Both the position numbers and the translations under genes were made by a program. DNA of 64,000 bases from Vreelandella profundi (GTDB lineage: Bacteria; Pseudomonadota; Gammaproteobacteria; Pseudomonadales; Halomonadaceae), in assembly GCF_019722725.1 (NCBI RefSeq), contig NZ_CP077941.1, forward strand, positions 3,038,001-3,102,000, read 5' to 3'. Positions 53,976 to 63,372 of the stretch are shown one piece after another (position 1 is the first letter of the stretch; every line of letters starts with the position of its first letter). The notes beneath the pieces were generated by a model. The model had not been told where the DNA came from, did no database searches, and worked only from the letters and a program-made list of their open reading frames with translations.

Positions 53976-55103
53976 ATGAGCCAATCGCGTATCCGCCTGG
54001 AACGCGTCGCCAAGTGTTGGGGCGCGACCACGGCGGTCGATGATATTTCTTTTGATGTGACTCCCGGGCAATTCGTCATTTTGCTAGGGCCTTCCGGCTG
54101 TGGGAAATCCACCACGCTGAGGATGATCGCTGGCCTGGAAGAAGCCAGCAGCGGACGCATTACGATTGGTGAGCGCGATGTCACGCGCTTGCCGCCAGGG
54201 GACCGTGGGCTGAGCATGGTGTTTCAGTCCTACGCACTGTTTCCGCACTTAAGCGTTGCCGACAATATCGTTTTTGGCCTACGCAGCCGCAAAGTGCCCA
54301 AAGCGGAACAGCGCGAACGGCTGGAAAAAGTTGCCGAACTGGTCGATTTAACCGATTACCTGAACCGTAAACCTGCCCAGCTTTCCGGCGGCCAGCGCCA
54401 GCGGGTGGCGTTGGCGCGCTCGATTATTTCCGAACACCCGATCTGTTTGATGGACGAGCCGCTTTCCAATCTGGATGCACGGCTGCGTAGCGATATGCGC
54501 AGGGAAATCAAAGCGCTGCAGAGTCGCCTGAACATGACCGTCATCTACGTCACACACGATCAGGTCGAAGCCATGAGCATGGGTGATCGGGTGATTCTGA
54601 TGGAGCACGGCAAAATCGTGCAGGACGGCACGCCCGACGAGCTATATAACCGCCCAGCGAGCGCCTTTGCAGCTAGCTTTATCGGCAGCCCTGCGATGAA
54701 CCTGTTACCGCTGATAGCCGGCGAACATGGCGCCATTATTGCGGGTGAACCCAGCGTGTCGGTGGCCCCCCTCGAAGCCACTGGCGGGCAGCTGGGTATC
54801 CGCCCTGAAGATATAGAGCTACACCCAGTATCAGCCAATGGCGTACCGGCAACGGTTGTTAGCGAAGAGTATTTAGGTGCCGACACTATCGTCCATGTCA
54901 CCGTCGGCGGCCATGCACTACGAGTGCGAATAAACGGAAAACTTACCCTAACTAACCCCCTTTGCAGTCTTGCCTGGGCGCCCGAGCATGCCCACCTTTT
55001 TGGTATCGACGGCCTGCGCCGCCATGACCTCACACCAAACGCTTTTCCTACCTCACCGCAAACCATTCCCCGCCCACCGAGAGTGGGTTCGTTCCAACAC
55101 TGA
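53976..55103 (+). CDS. ugpC: ABC transporter ATP-binding protein, UgpC/MalK type
   Basis: About 375 residues. Walker [11 protein letters not shown]-loop [14 protein letters not shown], signature [14 protein letters not shown], Walker [13 protein letters not shown]-loop VTHDQVEAM and a C-terminal OB/TOBE domain ([12 protein letters not shown]) mark it as a CUT1 carbohydrate or glycerol-phosphate ATPase. Starts at GTG 53964 and ATG 53967 are also in frame. Unusually, it comes first in the operon, and its last base overlaps the frame of the next gene. No regulator is adjacent. Confidence 0.9.
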   Translation: MSQSRIRLERVAKCWGATTAVDDISFDVTPGQFVILLGPSGCGKSTTLRMIAGLEEASSGRITIGERDVTRLPPGDRGLSMVFQSYALFPHLSVADNIVFGLRSRKVPKAEQRERLEKVAELVDLTDYLNRKPAQLSGGQRQRVALARSIISEHPICLMDEPLSNLDARLRSDMRREIKALQSRLNMTVIYVTHDQVEAMSMGDRVILMEHGKIVQDGTPDELYNRPASAFAASFIGSPAMNLLPLIAGEHGAIIAGEPSVSVAPLEATGGQLGIRPEDIELHPVSANGVPATVVSEEYLGADTIVHVTVGGHALRVRINGKLTLTNPLCSLAWAPEHAHLFGIDGLRRHDLTPNAFPTSPQTIPRPPRVGSFQH

Positions 55104-55120
55104 TGATTGAGGAGTCTAGT

Positions 55121-56401
55121 ATGCGCTTGCGCCCGCCCTTCGCTTTAACGGCACTGACAGCCGGCCTGTTAAGCGCCGCACAGGTAAACGCTGATAGCGT
55201 CGATCTGACCATGTACTACCCGGTCTCGGTGGGCGGTGCACTCACCGACGTTGTGGATAACTTGGTCGAGGAGTTTGAAAGCGAATATCCCGATATCAAC
55301 GTTGAGGCGATATACGCCGGTAACTATGACGATACCCGCGTGCGCGCCATGTCAGCGATGGAAGCCGGCGACACGCCCCAGCTATCGGTCATGTTCTCAA
55401 TCGACCTGTACGAGCTGCTTGAGCAAAACGCCATCGTTGCCTTCGACGATCTGGTCGAAACAGATGAAGAGCGCGATTGGCTGGATAGCTTCTACCCAGG
55501 CCTGATGGAAAATGGACAGCTAGATGGAAAAACCTACGGCATCCCCTTCCAGCGCTCCACCATCGTGCTGTTCTGGAATAAAGACGCCTTTGAAGCCGCT
55601 GGGCTAGACCCAGAAACGCCTCCCGAAAACTGGCAAGAGATGGCAGAAATGGCCGCTACCGTTCGCGAAGCCTCCGGCGGCGATCAGTGGGGCGTGATGG
55701 TGCCCTCAACCGGCTATCCCTACTGGATGTTCCAAGCGTTCGCTTATCAAAATGGCCACCGGCTGATGAGTGAAGATGGCACCGAGGTGTATTTTGACGA
55801 CCCCGCCGCCGTTGAAGCACTGGAGTACTGGGTGTCACTGGCCAGCGAGCATAACGCCATGCCTGATGGAACCATCGAATGGGGTACGCTGCGCCAGAAC
55901 TTTATTGAGCAATCGACGGCGATGATATGGCACACCACCGGCAACTTAACCGCCGTACGCAGCGAAGCTGATTTTGATTTTGGCGTCGCCATGCTGCCCA
56001 TGAATACCCAGCGCGGCAGCCCTACCGGCGGCGGCAATTTCTATATTTTTGAAGATTCAACCGAAGCTGAGCAACGTGCGGCGATGACGTTTATTCGCTG
56101 GATGACGGCCCCTGAACGCGCCGCCGCCTGGTCGATTGAAACCGGCTATATGGGCGTCAGCCCTGCGGCGTACGAGACCGATGCGCTGCAACGCTATGTA
56201 GAAGATTTTGCGCCAGCGGCGGTCGCGCGTGATCAGCTTGAGCACGGCACTGCGGAGCTTTCAACGTACCAAGGCGGCCGTGTGCGGCGGGCGTTAGATA
56301 ACGCTGTGCAAGCTGCATTAACGGGTCAAATGACACCAGAAGAAGCGCTCAGCCAAGCGCAACAAGAAGCCGAAGGCGTGCTGCGTCGCTACGCCCGCTG
56401 A
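55121..56401 (+). CDS. CUT1 ABC transporter solute-binding protein (UgpB-like)
   Basis: A 426-residue extracellular binding protein with a signal peptide (MRLRPPFALTALTAGLLSAA, cut after VNA). The mature start VDLTMYYPVSVGGALTDVVD and segments YAGNYDDTRVRAMSAMEAGD, YGIPFQRSTIVLFWNKDAFE and AFAYQNGHRLMSEDG are typical of UgpB-like proteins for glycerol-3-phosphate or related phosphodiesters, although sugar ligands are possible. The ATG at 55121 has GAGGAG at proper spacing. The mature protein is very acidic, as expected for a halophile's secreted protein. Confidence 0.88.
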   Translation: MRLRPPFALTALTAGLLSAAQVNADSVDLTMYYPVSVGGALTDVVDNLVEEFESEYPDINVEAIYAGNYDDTRVRAMSAMEAGDTPQLSVMFSIDLYELLEQNAIVAFDDLVETDEERDWLDSFYPGLMENGQLDGKTYGIPFQRSTIVLFWNKDAFEAAGLDPETPPENWQEMAEMAATVREASGGDQWGVMVPSTGYPYWMFQAFAYQNGHRLMSEDGTEVYFDDPAAVEALEYWVSLASEHNAMPDGTIEWGTLRQNFIEQSTAMIWHTTGNLTAVRSEADFDFGVAMLPMNTQRGSPTGGGNFYIFEDSTEAEQRAAMTFIRWMTAPERAAAWSIETGYMGVSPAAYETDALQRYVEDFAPAAVARDQLEHGTAELSTYQGGRVRRALDNAVQAALTGQMTPEEALSQAQQEAEGVLRRYAR

Positions 56402-56422
56402 TCGTTATATACCACCGAATTT

Positions 56423-56448
56423 GCCGGGGGCACACCCCGGCTTTTTCT
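56423..56448 (+). terminator. Rho-independent terminator between binding protein and permease genes
   Basis: Stem GCCGGGG and CCCCGGC with a 5-base loop, followed by TTTTTCT. It starts 21 bp after the binding-protein stop and just before the first permease gene. Confidence 0.88.
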
Positions 56449-56466
56449 AACGTGCGGTACTCATCT

Positions 56467-57351
56467 ATGACCTTAACCGCTCATCGCAAAATGCAGCTTT
56501 ATGGCGCGCTCTTGCTGCTGCCTGCCGCGATACTGCTGACCGCCTTTGCCTACCTGCCCACGGTAACCACCGTCATCAATAGCCTATTCTTGCCTGGCTT
56601 TCGCGGCGCGCCCACTGAGTTTGTGGGCATTGAGAACTATCAGGTGCTGTTCAACGACCCAACGTTTTGGAAGGTAGCCCGCAACAACTTAGTTTATGCA
56701 GTAGGTACGATTCCCACTTCGATCGCGCTGGCATTAGCAATGGCGCTATTCGTCAATGGAAAGCTGCGCGGGCGCGGCTTTGTGCGCATGGCATATTTTA
56801 CGCCCACTATCCTGCCAATGATTGCCGCGGCCAATATCTGGATGTTCTTCTACGCTCCCCAAATTGGTCTATTCAATAAGCTTTTAGGCGCGTTAGGTTT
56901 TTCTGGCGTTAACTGGTTAGGCGATCCTAACGTGGCACTCGGGTCGGTGATTGTTATGTCGGTATGGAAAGAAGCCGGCTTTTTTATGATTTTCTACCTG
57001 GCGGCACTGCAGGGCATGCCGCCAGAGCTAAAAGAGGCAGCCGATCTTGAAGGCACTCGCCGCTGGAGCTTCTTCTGGCGCGTCACCTTTCCACTGCTGA
57101 TGCCCACCACGCTATTTGTGCTGATTAACGCGCTTATTAACGCCGTGCGGGTGGTCGATCATCTATTTATTTTGACCAAGGGCGGGCCCAATAACGCCAC
57201 CAATCTGCTGCTGTATTACGTCTATGAAAACGCCTTCTCTTTCTTTGACCGCACCACGGCGGCCACGATTACGGTGGTGATTTTGCTAGTGCTTGGCGTG
57301 GTAGCAACGCTGAAGTTCACGATTCTTGACCGCAGGACGCACTACCAATGA
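56467..57351 (+). CDS. CUT1 ABC transporter permease (UgpA-like)
   Basis: A 294-residue permease with six membrane segments and the EAA loop EAADLEGTRRWSFFWRVTFP. Opening segment LLLPAAILLTAFAYLPTVTT and FRGAPTEFVGIENYQVLFND are typical of UgpA/MalF-short permeases. The ATG at 56467 is preferred; an in-frame GTG lies at 56452. It overlaps the next permease gene by 4 bp. Confidence 0.9.
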   Translation: MTLTAHRKMQLYGALLLLPAAILLTAFAYLPTVTTVINSLFLPGFRGAPTEFVGIENYQVLFNDPTFWKVARNNLVYAVGTIPTSIALALAMALFVNGKLRGRGFVRMAYFTPTILPMIAAANIWMFFYAPQIGLFNKLLGALGFSGVNWLGDPNVALGSVIVMSVWKEAGFFMIFYLAALQGMPPELKEAADLEGTRRWSFFWRVTFPLLMPTTLFVLINALINAVRVVDHLFILTKGGPNNATNLLLYYVYENAFSFFDRTTAATITVVILLVLGVVATLKFTILDRRTHYQ

Positions 57352-58187
57352 GCGCAACCACCTACTCGCCACGTGCCAGGTACTTCTCAGTGCCATCGCT
57401 GGAAACGGTAGCCGCATGGTTGCTGGCGATTATTTGGGTATTTCCGCTGCTGTATGCCTTTTGGGCGGCGTTCCATCCCAGCGAATTTATGGTGCGCTTT
57501 GAGCTCTTCGCCCCGCTTACGCTGGACAACTTTGTTAATGCCTGGTCTCAGGCGCCCTTTGCTCGCTACTACTTAAATACCTTCGCGCTAGTGACGGGGG
57601 TAGTGATTGGTCAGTTTGTGGTGTGCACGTTAGCCGCGTTCGCCTTTGCTCGCTTTCCGATTCCCGGTAAGAACGTGCTGTTTATGCTGGTGCTGATCCA
57701 GCTGTTTGTGTTTCCCGAAGTGCTGATCGTGGAGAATTATCGCATCGCCAGCGAACTGGGGCTGATCAACACCATCACGGGCGTTGGCTTGCCCTACGTG
57801 GCCAGCGCTCTGGGTATTTTTCTGCTCCGCCAGACCTTTAAAACGATTCCCCGCGAGCTGGAGGACGCCGCACGCATTGAAGGCTGCAGCTGGCTCGAAA
57901 TTCTCTGGAAGGTTTATGTCCCACTGGCTAAGCCCACCTACTTGGCTTACGGGCTGGTATCGATCAGCCACCATTGGAACAACTTTATCTGGCCCTTGGT
58001 GGTCACCAACTCGGTGGAAAGCCGACCGCTAACGGTGGGCTTGGGGATTTTTTCCGCGCCGGAAACCGGCGTTAACTGGGCCACCGTGAGTGCGGCTACC
58101 CTGCTGAGCATTGCACCACTGCTGGTTGCCTTCCTGCTTTTTCAGCGCCAGTTTGTGCAGTCGTTCCTGCGCGCCGGGATTCGCTAA
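57348..58187 (+). CDS. CUT1 ABC transporter permease (UgpE-like)
   Basis: A 279-residue permease with six membrane segments and the EAA loop [20 protein letters not shown]. Its ATG overlaps the previous stop (ATGA). It is the last gene of the ATPase-binding protein-permease-permease operon. recQ starts 58 bp later. Confidence 0.9.
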   Translation: MSATTYSPRARYFSVPSLETVAAWLLAIIWVFPLLYAFWAAFHPSEFMVRFELFAPLTLDNFVNAWSQAPFARYYLNTFALVTGVVIGQFVVCTLAAFAFARFPIPGKNVLFMLVLIQLFVFPEVLIVENYRIASELGLINTITGVGLPYVASALGIFLLRQTFKTIPRELEDAARIEGCSWLEILWKVYVPLAKPTYLAYGLVSISHHWNNFIWPLVVTNSVESRPLTVGLGIFSAPETGVNWATVSAATLLSIAPLLVAFLLFQRQFVQSFLRAGIR

Positions 58188-58245
58188 GCAAACGCGCAAG
58201 GGGCTTTCATGCGACAATCTCCGCTCGGCAAAAAGGAGAGCGTGG

Positions 58246-60060
58246 ATGCACGGCGAACCCAACCCGGCGGCCCTCAAGGTGTTGCAGGACGTCTTTGGCT
58301 ATGACAGCTTTCGCGGCCCGCAGCAGTCGATTATTAATCATGTCGTTGCCGGTGGCGATGCGCTGGTACTGATGCCCACCGGCGGTGGTAAATCGCTGTG
58401 CTATCAGATCCCTGCGCTGTTGCGCGAAGGCACTGCGGTCGTAGTGTCGCCCTTGATCGCACTAATGCAGGATCAGGTGGCAGCACTCGTTCAGAACGGC
58501 GTCCGGGCGGCGTATCTGAATTCCAGCTTGGACTATCACGAGGCGGTCGACGTGGAAAATCGCCTCCGGGCGGGCGAGCTTGATCTTCTATACGTGGCGC
58601 CAGAGCGGCTCGCCACGGCGCGCATGCAGGCGCTTCTGGAGCAGATGCGCATTGCGCTGTTTGCCATCGACGAGGCGCACTGCGTTTCCCAGTGGGGCCA
58701 TGACTTTCGCCCCGAGTATCGCCAGCTTTCCCAGCTGCACCAGCGCTTCCCCAATGTGCCGAGAATTGCGCTGACCGCCACTGCCGATGTGCCCACCCGC
58801 GGCGATATCATAGATCATCTTCAGCTTGGGGAGGCGGCGCTTTACAACAGCGGCTTTGATCGTCCCAACATCCGCTATCACATCGCTGAAAATCAGGGCA
58901 ACACCCGCGAGCAGCTGCTTCGCTTTATCCGCGAGAACCACAGCGGCGAAGCCGGCATCGTTTACTGTCTCTCCCGGCGCAAGGTGGATGACACCGCCGC
59001 TTGGCTTGAACGTCAGGGACTGACTGCGTTGCCCTACCACGCGGGGCTTCCCCCCGAGCAGCGCCAGCACCACCAGACCCGTTTTCTGCGTGAAGACGGC
59101 GTAATTGTGGTCGCCACTATCGCCTTTGGCATGGGCATCGACAAACCCGACGTACGCTTTGTCGCGCATCTCAACCTGCCCAAAAGCATTGAAGCCTACT
59201 ACCAGGAAACCGGCCGCGCCGGGCGCGATGGTCTGCCCGCCGATGCCTGGATGGCCTATGGGCTTCAAGATGTGATTACGCTGCGGCAGATGCAGCAGGA
59301 CTCCAGCGCTCATGATCATCAAAAGCGCATCGAGCAGCAGAAACTCGACGCCATGCTGGGGCTTTGCGAGATCATCAGCTGCCGTCGTCAGGCGCTATTG
59401 CACTACTTTGGCGATTCGCTAGACGAGCCCTGTGGTAACTGCGACAACTGTCTGATCCCGCCCGAGACCTGGAATGCCACCGTGGCAGCGCAGAAAGCGC
59501 TGTCGTGTGTCTATCGCACCGAGCAGCGCTTCGGCGTCACCTATCTGGTGGACGTACTGCTGGGTAAGACCAACGAGCGTATCACCCGCTTTGGTCACGA
59601 TAAGATCAGCACCTTTGGCATCGGCGGTGATCTTTCGGCCAATGAATGGAAGGCGCTGTTTCGCCAGTTGATTGCGAGCGGTTTTCTCAGCGTCGATATG
59701 GAGGGTCATGGCGGGATTCGCTTAACGGAAAACGCCAAGCCGGTGCTGCGCGGCGAGCAGCCGCTGACGCTGCGTAAGCCGAGCAAGGCCAAAGCTGTAC
59801 GACGCGGCAGTAAAGGCGCTTCGGCAACGCAGGGCCACGGCCCTTTGTGGGAAGCCCTGCGCCAGCACCGAAAGGCACTTGCCGAGACTCAGGGCGTGCC
59901 TGCCTACGTTATCTTCCACGACGCCACGCTTGCCGAAATGGCCGAACAGAAACCGCAAAATTTGCAGGTACTCGGCGCTATTTCCGGCGTTGGCGCTCGC
60001 AAGCTAGAAGATTACGGTGAAGGCTTTCTGGCGGTGATTCTAACTAACGGCGATGCCTAG
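58246..60060 (+). CDS. recQ: ATP-dependent DNA helicase RecQ
   Basis: A 604-residue RecQ. Helicase motifs include [18 protein letters not shown] (I), [18 protein letters not shown] (II), ALTATAD (III) and [10 protein letters not shown] (VI). An RQC zinc site (CEIISCRRQ...CGNCDNC) and winged helix follow, with a C-terminal HRDC domain ([20 protein letters not shown]). The frame is open to 58111 inside ugpE, but the ATG at 58246 has AGGAG 7 bases upstream and gives the family length. It unwinds DNA in RecF-pathway repair. It converges with mtnA. Confidence 0.96.
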   Translation: MHGEPNPAALKVLQDVFGYDSFRGPQQSIINHVVAGGDALVLMPTGGGKSLCYQIPALLREGTAVVVSPLIALMQDQVAALVQNGVRAAYLNSSLDYHEAVDVENRLRAGELDLLYVAPERLATARMQALLEQMRIALFAIDEAHCVSQWGHDFRPEYRQLSQLHQRFPNVPRIALTATADVPTRGDIIDHLQLGEAALYNSGFDRPNIRYHIAENQGNTREQLLRFIRENHSGEAGIVYCLSRRKVDDTAAWLERQGLTALPYHAGLPPEQRQHHQTRFLREDGVIVVATIAFGMGIDKPDVRFVAHLNLPKSIEAYYQETGRAGRDGLPADAWMAYGLQDVITLRQMQQDSSAHDHQKRIEQQKLDAMLGLCEIISCRRQALLHYFGDSLDEPCGNCDNCLIPPETWNATVAAQKALSCVYRTEQRFGVTYLVDVLLGKTNERITRFGHDKISTFGIGGDLSANEWKALFRQLIASGFLSVDMEGHGGIRLTENAKPVLRGEQPLTLRKPSKAKAVRRGSKGASATQGHGPLWEALRQHRKALAETQGVPAYVIFHDATLAEMAEQKPQNLQVLGAISGVGARKLEDYGEGFLAVILTNGDA

Positions 60061-60078
60061 CCGCTAAGTTTAGCGGCT
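60059..60078. terminator. Hairpin shared by convergent recQ and mtnA
   Basis: AGCCGCTAA and TTAGCGGCT arms (9 bp, 2-base loop) fill the 19-bp gap between the two stop codons. It is symmetric, so it could end transcripts from both sides. It lacks long T-runs. Confidence 0.6.
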
Positions 60079-60079
60079 G

Positions 60080-61096
60080 TTACCGGCAGTGCTCACCGCG
60101 AGCGATAGCGGCGGCGTCAAACACGCCGGTATCCAGCACCCAGCCGGTTACTAAAGACGCTGGCGTAACGTCAAAAGAAGGATTCCACACCGGCGCATTT
60201 TCCGGCGCCCAAACGACATTCCCAAAAGCACCGGAGGCGCCACGTATTTCAGCGGCGTCGCGCTGCTCTATCGGAATGTCAGCACCTGTGGCGCAGGCCT
60301 TGTCTACCGTGGTGTACGGCGCCACTACGTAGAACGGTACCTGGTGGTAGTGTGCGACAATCGCCAGCATGTAAGTGCCCACTTTATTGGCAAAGTCGCC
60401 GTTAGCGCAGATGCGGTCGGCGCCCACCATCACTTTATCCACCTTACCGGCGGCCATTAGGCTTGCGGCCATGCTGTCCGCAATCAGCTGGTACGGAATA
60501 CCCAGGTCGGCCATTTCCCAGGCGGTTAACCGGCCGCCTTGAAGCAGCGGGCGAGTTTCATTCACGTACACATGCAGCGTTACCCCGCGTTTTTTGGCCA
60601 CTGCCAGCGCGCCAATCGCCGTGCCGACACCCGCCGTCGCCAGGGCGCCGGTATTGCAGTGAGTCAGCACTTGCTCGCCCTCTGCCAACAAATCCGCACC
60701 GCGTTCGGCCATGCGCAAACACAGCTCGCGGTCTTCTTTAAACAGCGCGGCAGCGCGCTCGGCCAAAGCATCCGGCCCTTGGGCAAAGCAGGCCTCCATG
60801 GCGTCCAGGCAGTACATCAAATTAACCGCCGTGGGACGCGTTGCCCGTAAGCGATCACTAACCCACTGCCACTCGCTCTCCTGCCCGGGATGTTGCGCGG
60901 CATACTGCGCCAGCACAAAGGCAGCACTCAGGCCGATTAACGGCGCGCCGCGAATCGCCAGGCTTTTCACCGCCACCTGCCAATCCTCCGGGCTTGCACA
61001 GCGTACCCACGTTTCGGCCTGCGGCAGGCGCGTTTGATCCAGATACTCAAGCGAGTCGGCATACACCCGCAAACTGCGTGATTGAAGATGAGGCAT
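60080..61096 (-). CDS. mtnA: S-methyl-5-thioribose-1-phosphate isomerase MtnA
   Basis: A 338-residue isomerase of the eIF2B-like fold with SLAIRGAPLIGLSAAFVLA, HCNTGALATAGVGTAIGAL, the catalytic-Asp segment MVGADRICANGDFANKVGTY and VAPYTTVDKA. The frame extends to 61138, but the ATG at 61096 has AAGGAG 7 bases upstream. It isomerises methylthioribose-1-phosphate to the ribulose form in methionine salvage. It is divergent from mtnBCD, 113 bp apart. No kinase (mtnK) or phosphorylase (mtnP) gene is in the window. Confidence 0.95.
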   Translation of the reverse strand: MPHLQSRSLRVYADSLEYLDQTRLPQAETWVRCASPEDWQVAVKSLAIRGAPLIGLSAAFVLAQYAAQHPGQESEWQWVSDRLRATRPTAVNLMYCLDAMEACFAQGPDALAERAAALFKEDRELCLRMAERGADLLAEGEQVLTHCNTGALATAGVGTAIGALAVAKKRGVTLHVYVNETRPLLQGGRLTAWEMADLGIPYQLIADSMAASLMAAGKVDKVMVGADRICANGDFANKVGTYMLAIVAHYHQVPFYVVAPYTTVDKACATGADIPIEQRDAAEIRGASGAFGNVVWAPENAPVWNPSFDVTPASLVTGWVLDTGVFDAAAIARGEHCR

Positions 61097-61209
61097 CAGG
61101 GGCTCCTTGAGTACTGATTGCAAGAACGGGTGCGGCACATGGCTTATCAGCCGCGAAGCTTATCATATAGAATAAAGGCCTTTGAAAGCGACGCGATGCT
61201 GACCCTACA

Positions 61210-61800
61210 ATGACCTCACAAGACGAACTGCTAGCCGCGATTGGCTGGGCCGCTCACAACGGCTGGACCCCAGCCACCGGCGGCAACTTCTCCGCACGCA
61301 CGGATAACGGCTATCTGGTGACGGCCTCCGGCGTTGATAAAACCTGCGTGACGGCCAACGACCTGCTGCTTTGCAACCTGGACGGTGGCGTGCTTGAAGG
61401 TGATGGTAAGCCAAGCGCCGAAAGCGACCTTCACGCTGCGCTCTACCGCTTGGACCCAACGATCGGCTGCGTGTTGCATAGCCATACGGTCGCCAGCACC
61501 ACCCTGTCGCGTCGCTTTCCAGAGGGTATTGAGCTAAGCGGCTTTGAAATGCAAAAGGCGCTTCAGGGCAACCAGACCCACGCTGCTACTATTAACCTGC
61601 CGGTTGTGCCCAATTCTCAGGATATGAGCGAGCTGGCCGATCATGTGCGTACTGGCTGGCCGATGCCATGGGGCTTTCTGGTCGTGGGCCACGGTATTTA
61701 TGCCGTGGGCAACACTATTGCCGAGTGTCGCCGCCATTTAGAGGCAATCGAGTTTTTACTTGCCTGTGTTCTTGAAGAGAGTCGGTGGTCTAAATCATGA
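61210..61800 (+). CDS. mtnB: Methylthioribulose-1-phosphate dehydratase MtnB
   Basis: A 196-residue class II aldolase-fold zinc enzyme. TGGNFSARTDNGYLVTASGV, the zinc-ligand segment VLHSHTVASTTLSRRF and FEMQKALQGNQTH are family traits, with a further His in VVGHGIYAVG. It is the second step after MtnA. Its stop overlaps mtnC (ATGA). Confidence 0.95.
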   Translation: MTSQDELLAAIGWAAHNGWTPATGGNFSARTDNGYLVTASGVDKTCVTANDLLLCNLDGGVLEGDGKPSAESDLHAALYRLDPTIGCVLHSHTVASTTLSRRFPEGIELSGFEMQKALQGNQTHAATINLPVVPNSQDMSELADHVRTGWPMPWGFLVVGHGIYAVGNTIAECRRHLEAIEFLLACVLEESRWSKS

Positions 61801-62513
61801 ATAACCCAGATATGAATCATCCAGATTTTGATAACACCAGCATTCGCGCCGTGGTCACCGATATCGAAGGCACTACGACAGATATCAGCTTTGTGCATAA
61901 GGTGTTGTTTCCTTACGCTCATGACCAGTTGCCCGAGTTCGTTCACAGCCATTCAGCCCAGCCTGATGTAGCCGAGCAGATAGCCGCCGTGCGCGATGAG
62001 CTCAAGGCACCGGATGCCTCACTGGATAAAGTGATCGAAACGCTGCTTTACTGGATCGAGACCGACCAAAAAGTCACCCCGCTCAAAGCACTACAGGGCA
62101 TGATATGGGCCGATGGCTATCAGCGCGCCGCTTTCAAAGGGCATCTTTATAGCGATGTTGCCCCGCACCTTCGTCAGTGGGCAGACGCCGGGAAGCAACT
62201 TTATGTCTACTCGTCAGGCTCGGTTCAAGCGCAAAAGCTGCTGTTTGGTTACAGCACAGAGGGCGATTTGACGCCGCTCTTCAGCGGCTATTTCGACACC
62301 CATATTGGCCACAAGCGCGAAGCCCCGGCGTATCAGCATATTGTCAGCAAGCTACAGCTTCCCGCCGATGAAATCCTGTTTCTATCCGATGTAGTAGAAG
62401 AGCTGGACGCCGCCAAGCAGGCGGGCATGCAAACACTGCAGCTGGTGCGTGAAGGCACGCAGGCAGGGACACAGCACGCTTGGGTGACAAGCTTCGATGA
62501 GATCAATCTCTAA
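61797..62513 (+). CDS. mtnC: Enolase-phosphatase E1 MtnC
   Basis: A 238-residue HAD enzyme with DIEGTTTDISFVHKVLFPYA (nucleophile Asp), YSSGSVQAQKLLFGY and FLSDVVEELDAAKQAGMQTL. It performs enolisation and dephosphorylation to acireductone. It lies between mtnB (4-bp overlap) and mtnD. Confidence 0.95.
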   Translation: MNNPDMNHPDFDNTSIRAVVTDIEGTTTDISFVHKVLFPYAHDQLPEFVHSHSAQPDVAEQIAAVRDELKAPDASLDKVIETLLYWIETDQKVTPLKALQGMIWADGYQRAAFKGHLYSDVAPHLRQWADAGKQLYVYSSGSVQAQKLLFGYSTEGDLTPLFSGYFDTHIGHKREAPAYQHIVSKLQLPADEILFLSDVVEELDAAKQAGMQTLQLVREGTQAGTQHAWVTSFDEINL

Positions 62514-62561
62514 CGATTTAGTCTTTAACGGTTCAAGTATTCACTAGCGGAGAGCGCCTTA

Positions 62562-63110
62562 ATGTCACAACTCAAAGTATTTGCCGATCAAGACCCGAAC
62601 AGCGTATTGATCAACATCACCGACGGCGAGCAAATCAAGGCCGAGCTAAACCGTGTCAACGTGCTGTTCGAGCGCTGGGCAACGCCGGGCGAAATTGCTG
62701 ACGATGCAACTCAAGATGACATACTGGCGCTCTACCAGGATGACATTGAGCGGCTAAAAGCCCAGGGCGGCTACCAAACGGTTGACGTGCTGCACATGGT
62801 GCCCACGCACCCCGAAAAAGACGCCATGCGCCAGAAGTTCTTGAACGAGCACCGCCATCACGAAGACGAAGTGCGCTTTTTCGTCAAAGGTCAGGGGCTG
62901 TTCTGCCTGCATATTGAAGACAAGGTGTATCAGGTGCTGTGCACCCGCAACGACCTAATCAGCGTGCCCGCCAATACGCCCCACTGGTTTGATATGGGCC
63001 CTGCCCCTGAATTCACTGCGCTACGCTTTTTCGATAACGTGGAAGGCTGGGTGCCCCACTGGACCGAAAGCGATATCGCTGGAAAGTTTGATCGGATTGA
63101 TCAGCTTTAA
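62562..63110 (+). CDS. mtnD: Acireductone dioxygenase MtnD
   Basis: A 182-residue cupin. The metal site EHRHHEDEVRFFVKGQG carries His, His and Glu, with a further His in NTPHWFDMG. Iron or nickel binding directs the product (ketomethylthiobutyrate or off-pathway). It is the last of mtnBCD. Confidence 0.96.
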   Translation: MSQLKVFADQDPNSVLINITDGEQIKAELNRVNVLFERWATPGEIADDATQDDILALYQDDIERLKAQGGYQTVDVLHMVPTHPEKDAMRQKFLNEHRHHEDEVRFFVKGQGLFCLHIEDKVYQVLCTRNDLISVPANTPHWFDMGPAPEFTALRFFDNVEGWVPHWTESDIAGKFDRIDQL

Positions 63111-63372
63111 ACAGGCGAATTAAACAACGCGGCGGATTTCAACATCTGTCGCCTTTACGGGCCCGTCGGGCTACGCTGAATAAAAAACCATTTATAATCA
63201 TGCTATTAAAAACTTTAGACGGCTATCGAACCCATTGACCCCGGTGGGTTCGATAGTCGCCTGAACACTGAGTTAGTGCAGTCTATTTGAAAGAACGAAT
63301 AACACCAAATGATAGAACCGTTAAAAAATAAGCGCTGGCGTTACCAAACTGATAGTGGAAAGGAAGAAACCT
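63111..63372. other. Intergenic region with a long hairpin, boundary between mtn and restriction genes
   Basis: A 262-bp AT-richer stretch. An inverted repeat CTATCGAACCCA (63223-63234) and TGGGTTCGATAG (63245-63256) extends to a 15-bp stem with one G-U pair in plus-strand RNA (63220-63259). It could end the mtn transcript or be a small structured RNA; no T-run follows. The hsdM promoter must lie in the right part. Confidence 0.5.

Noticed and set aside
58111..58245. 45-residue N-terminal extension of RecQ
   Set aside because: It overlaps ugpE, lacks a ribosome binding site and is not part of the family; the ATG at 58246 has AGGAG at proper spacing.
63220..63259. GGTTCGAT segment resembling a tRNA T-arm
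   Set aside because: No acceptor stem, anticodon arm or CCA end fits around it; the segment is explained by one long hairpin.
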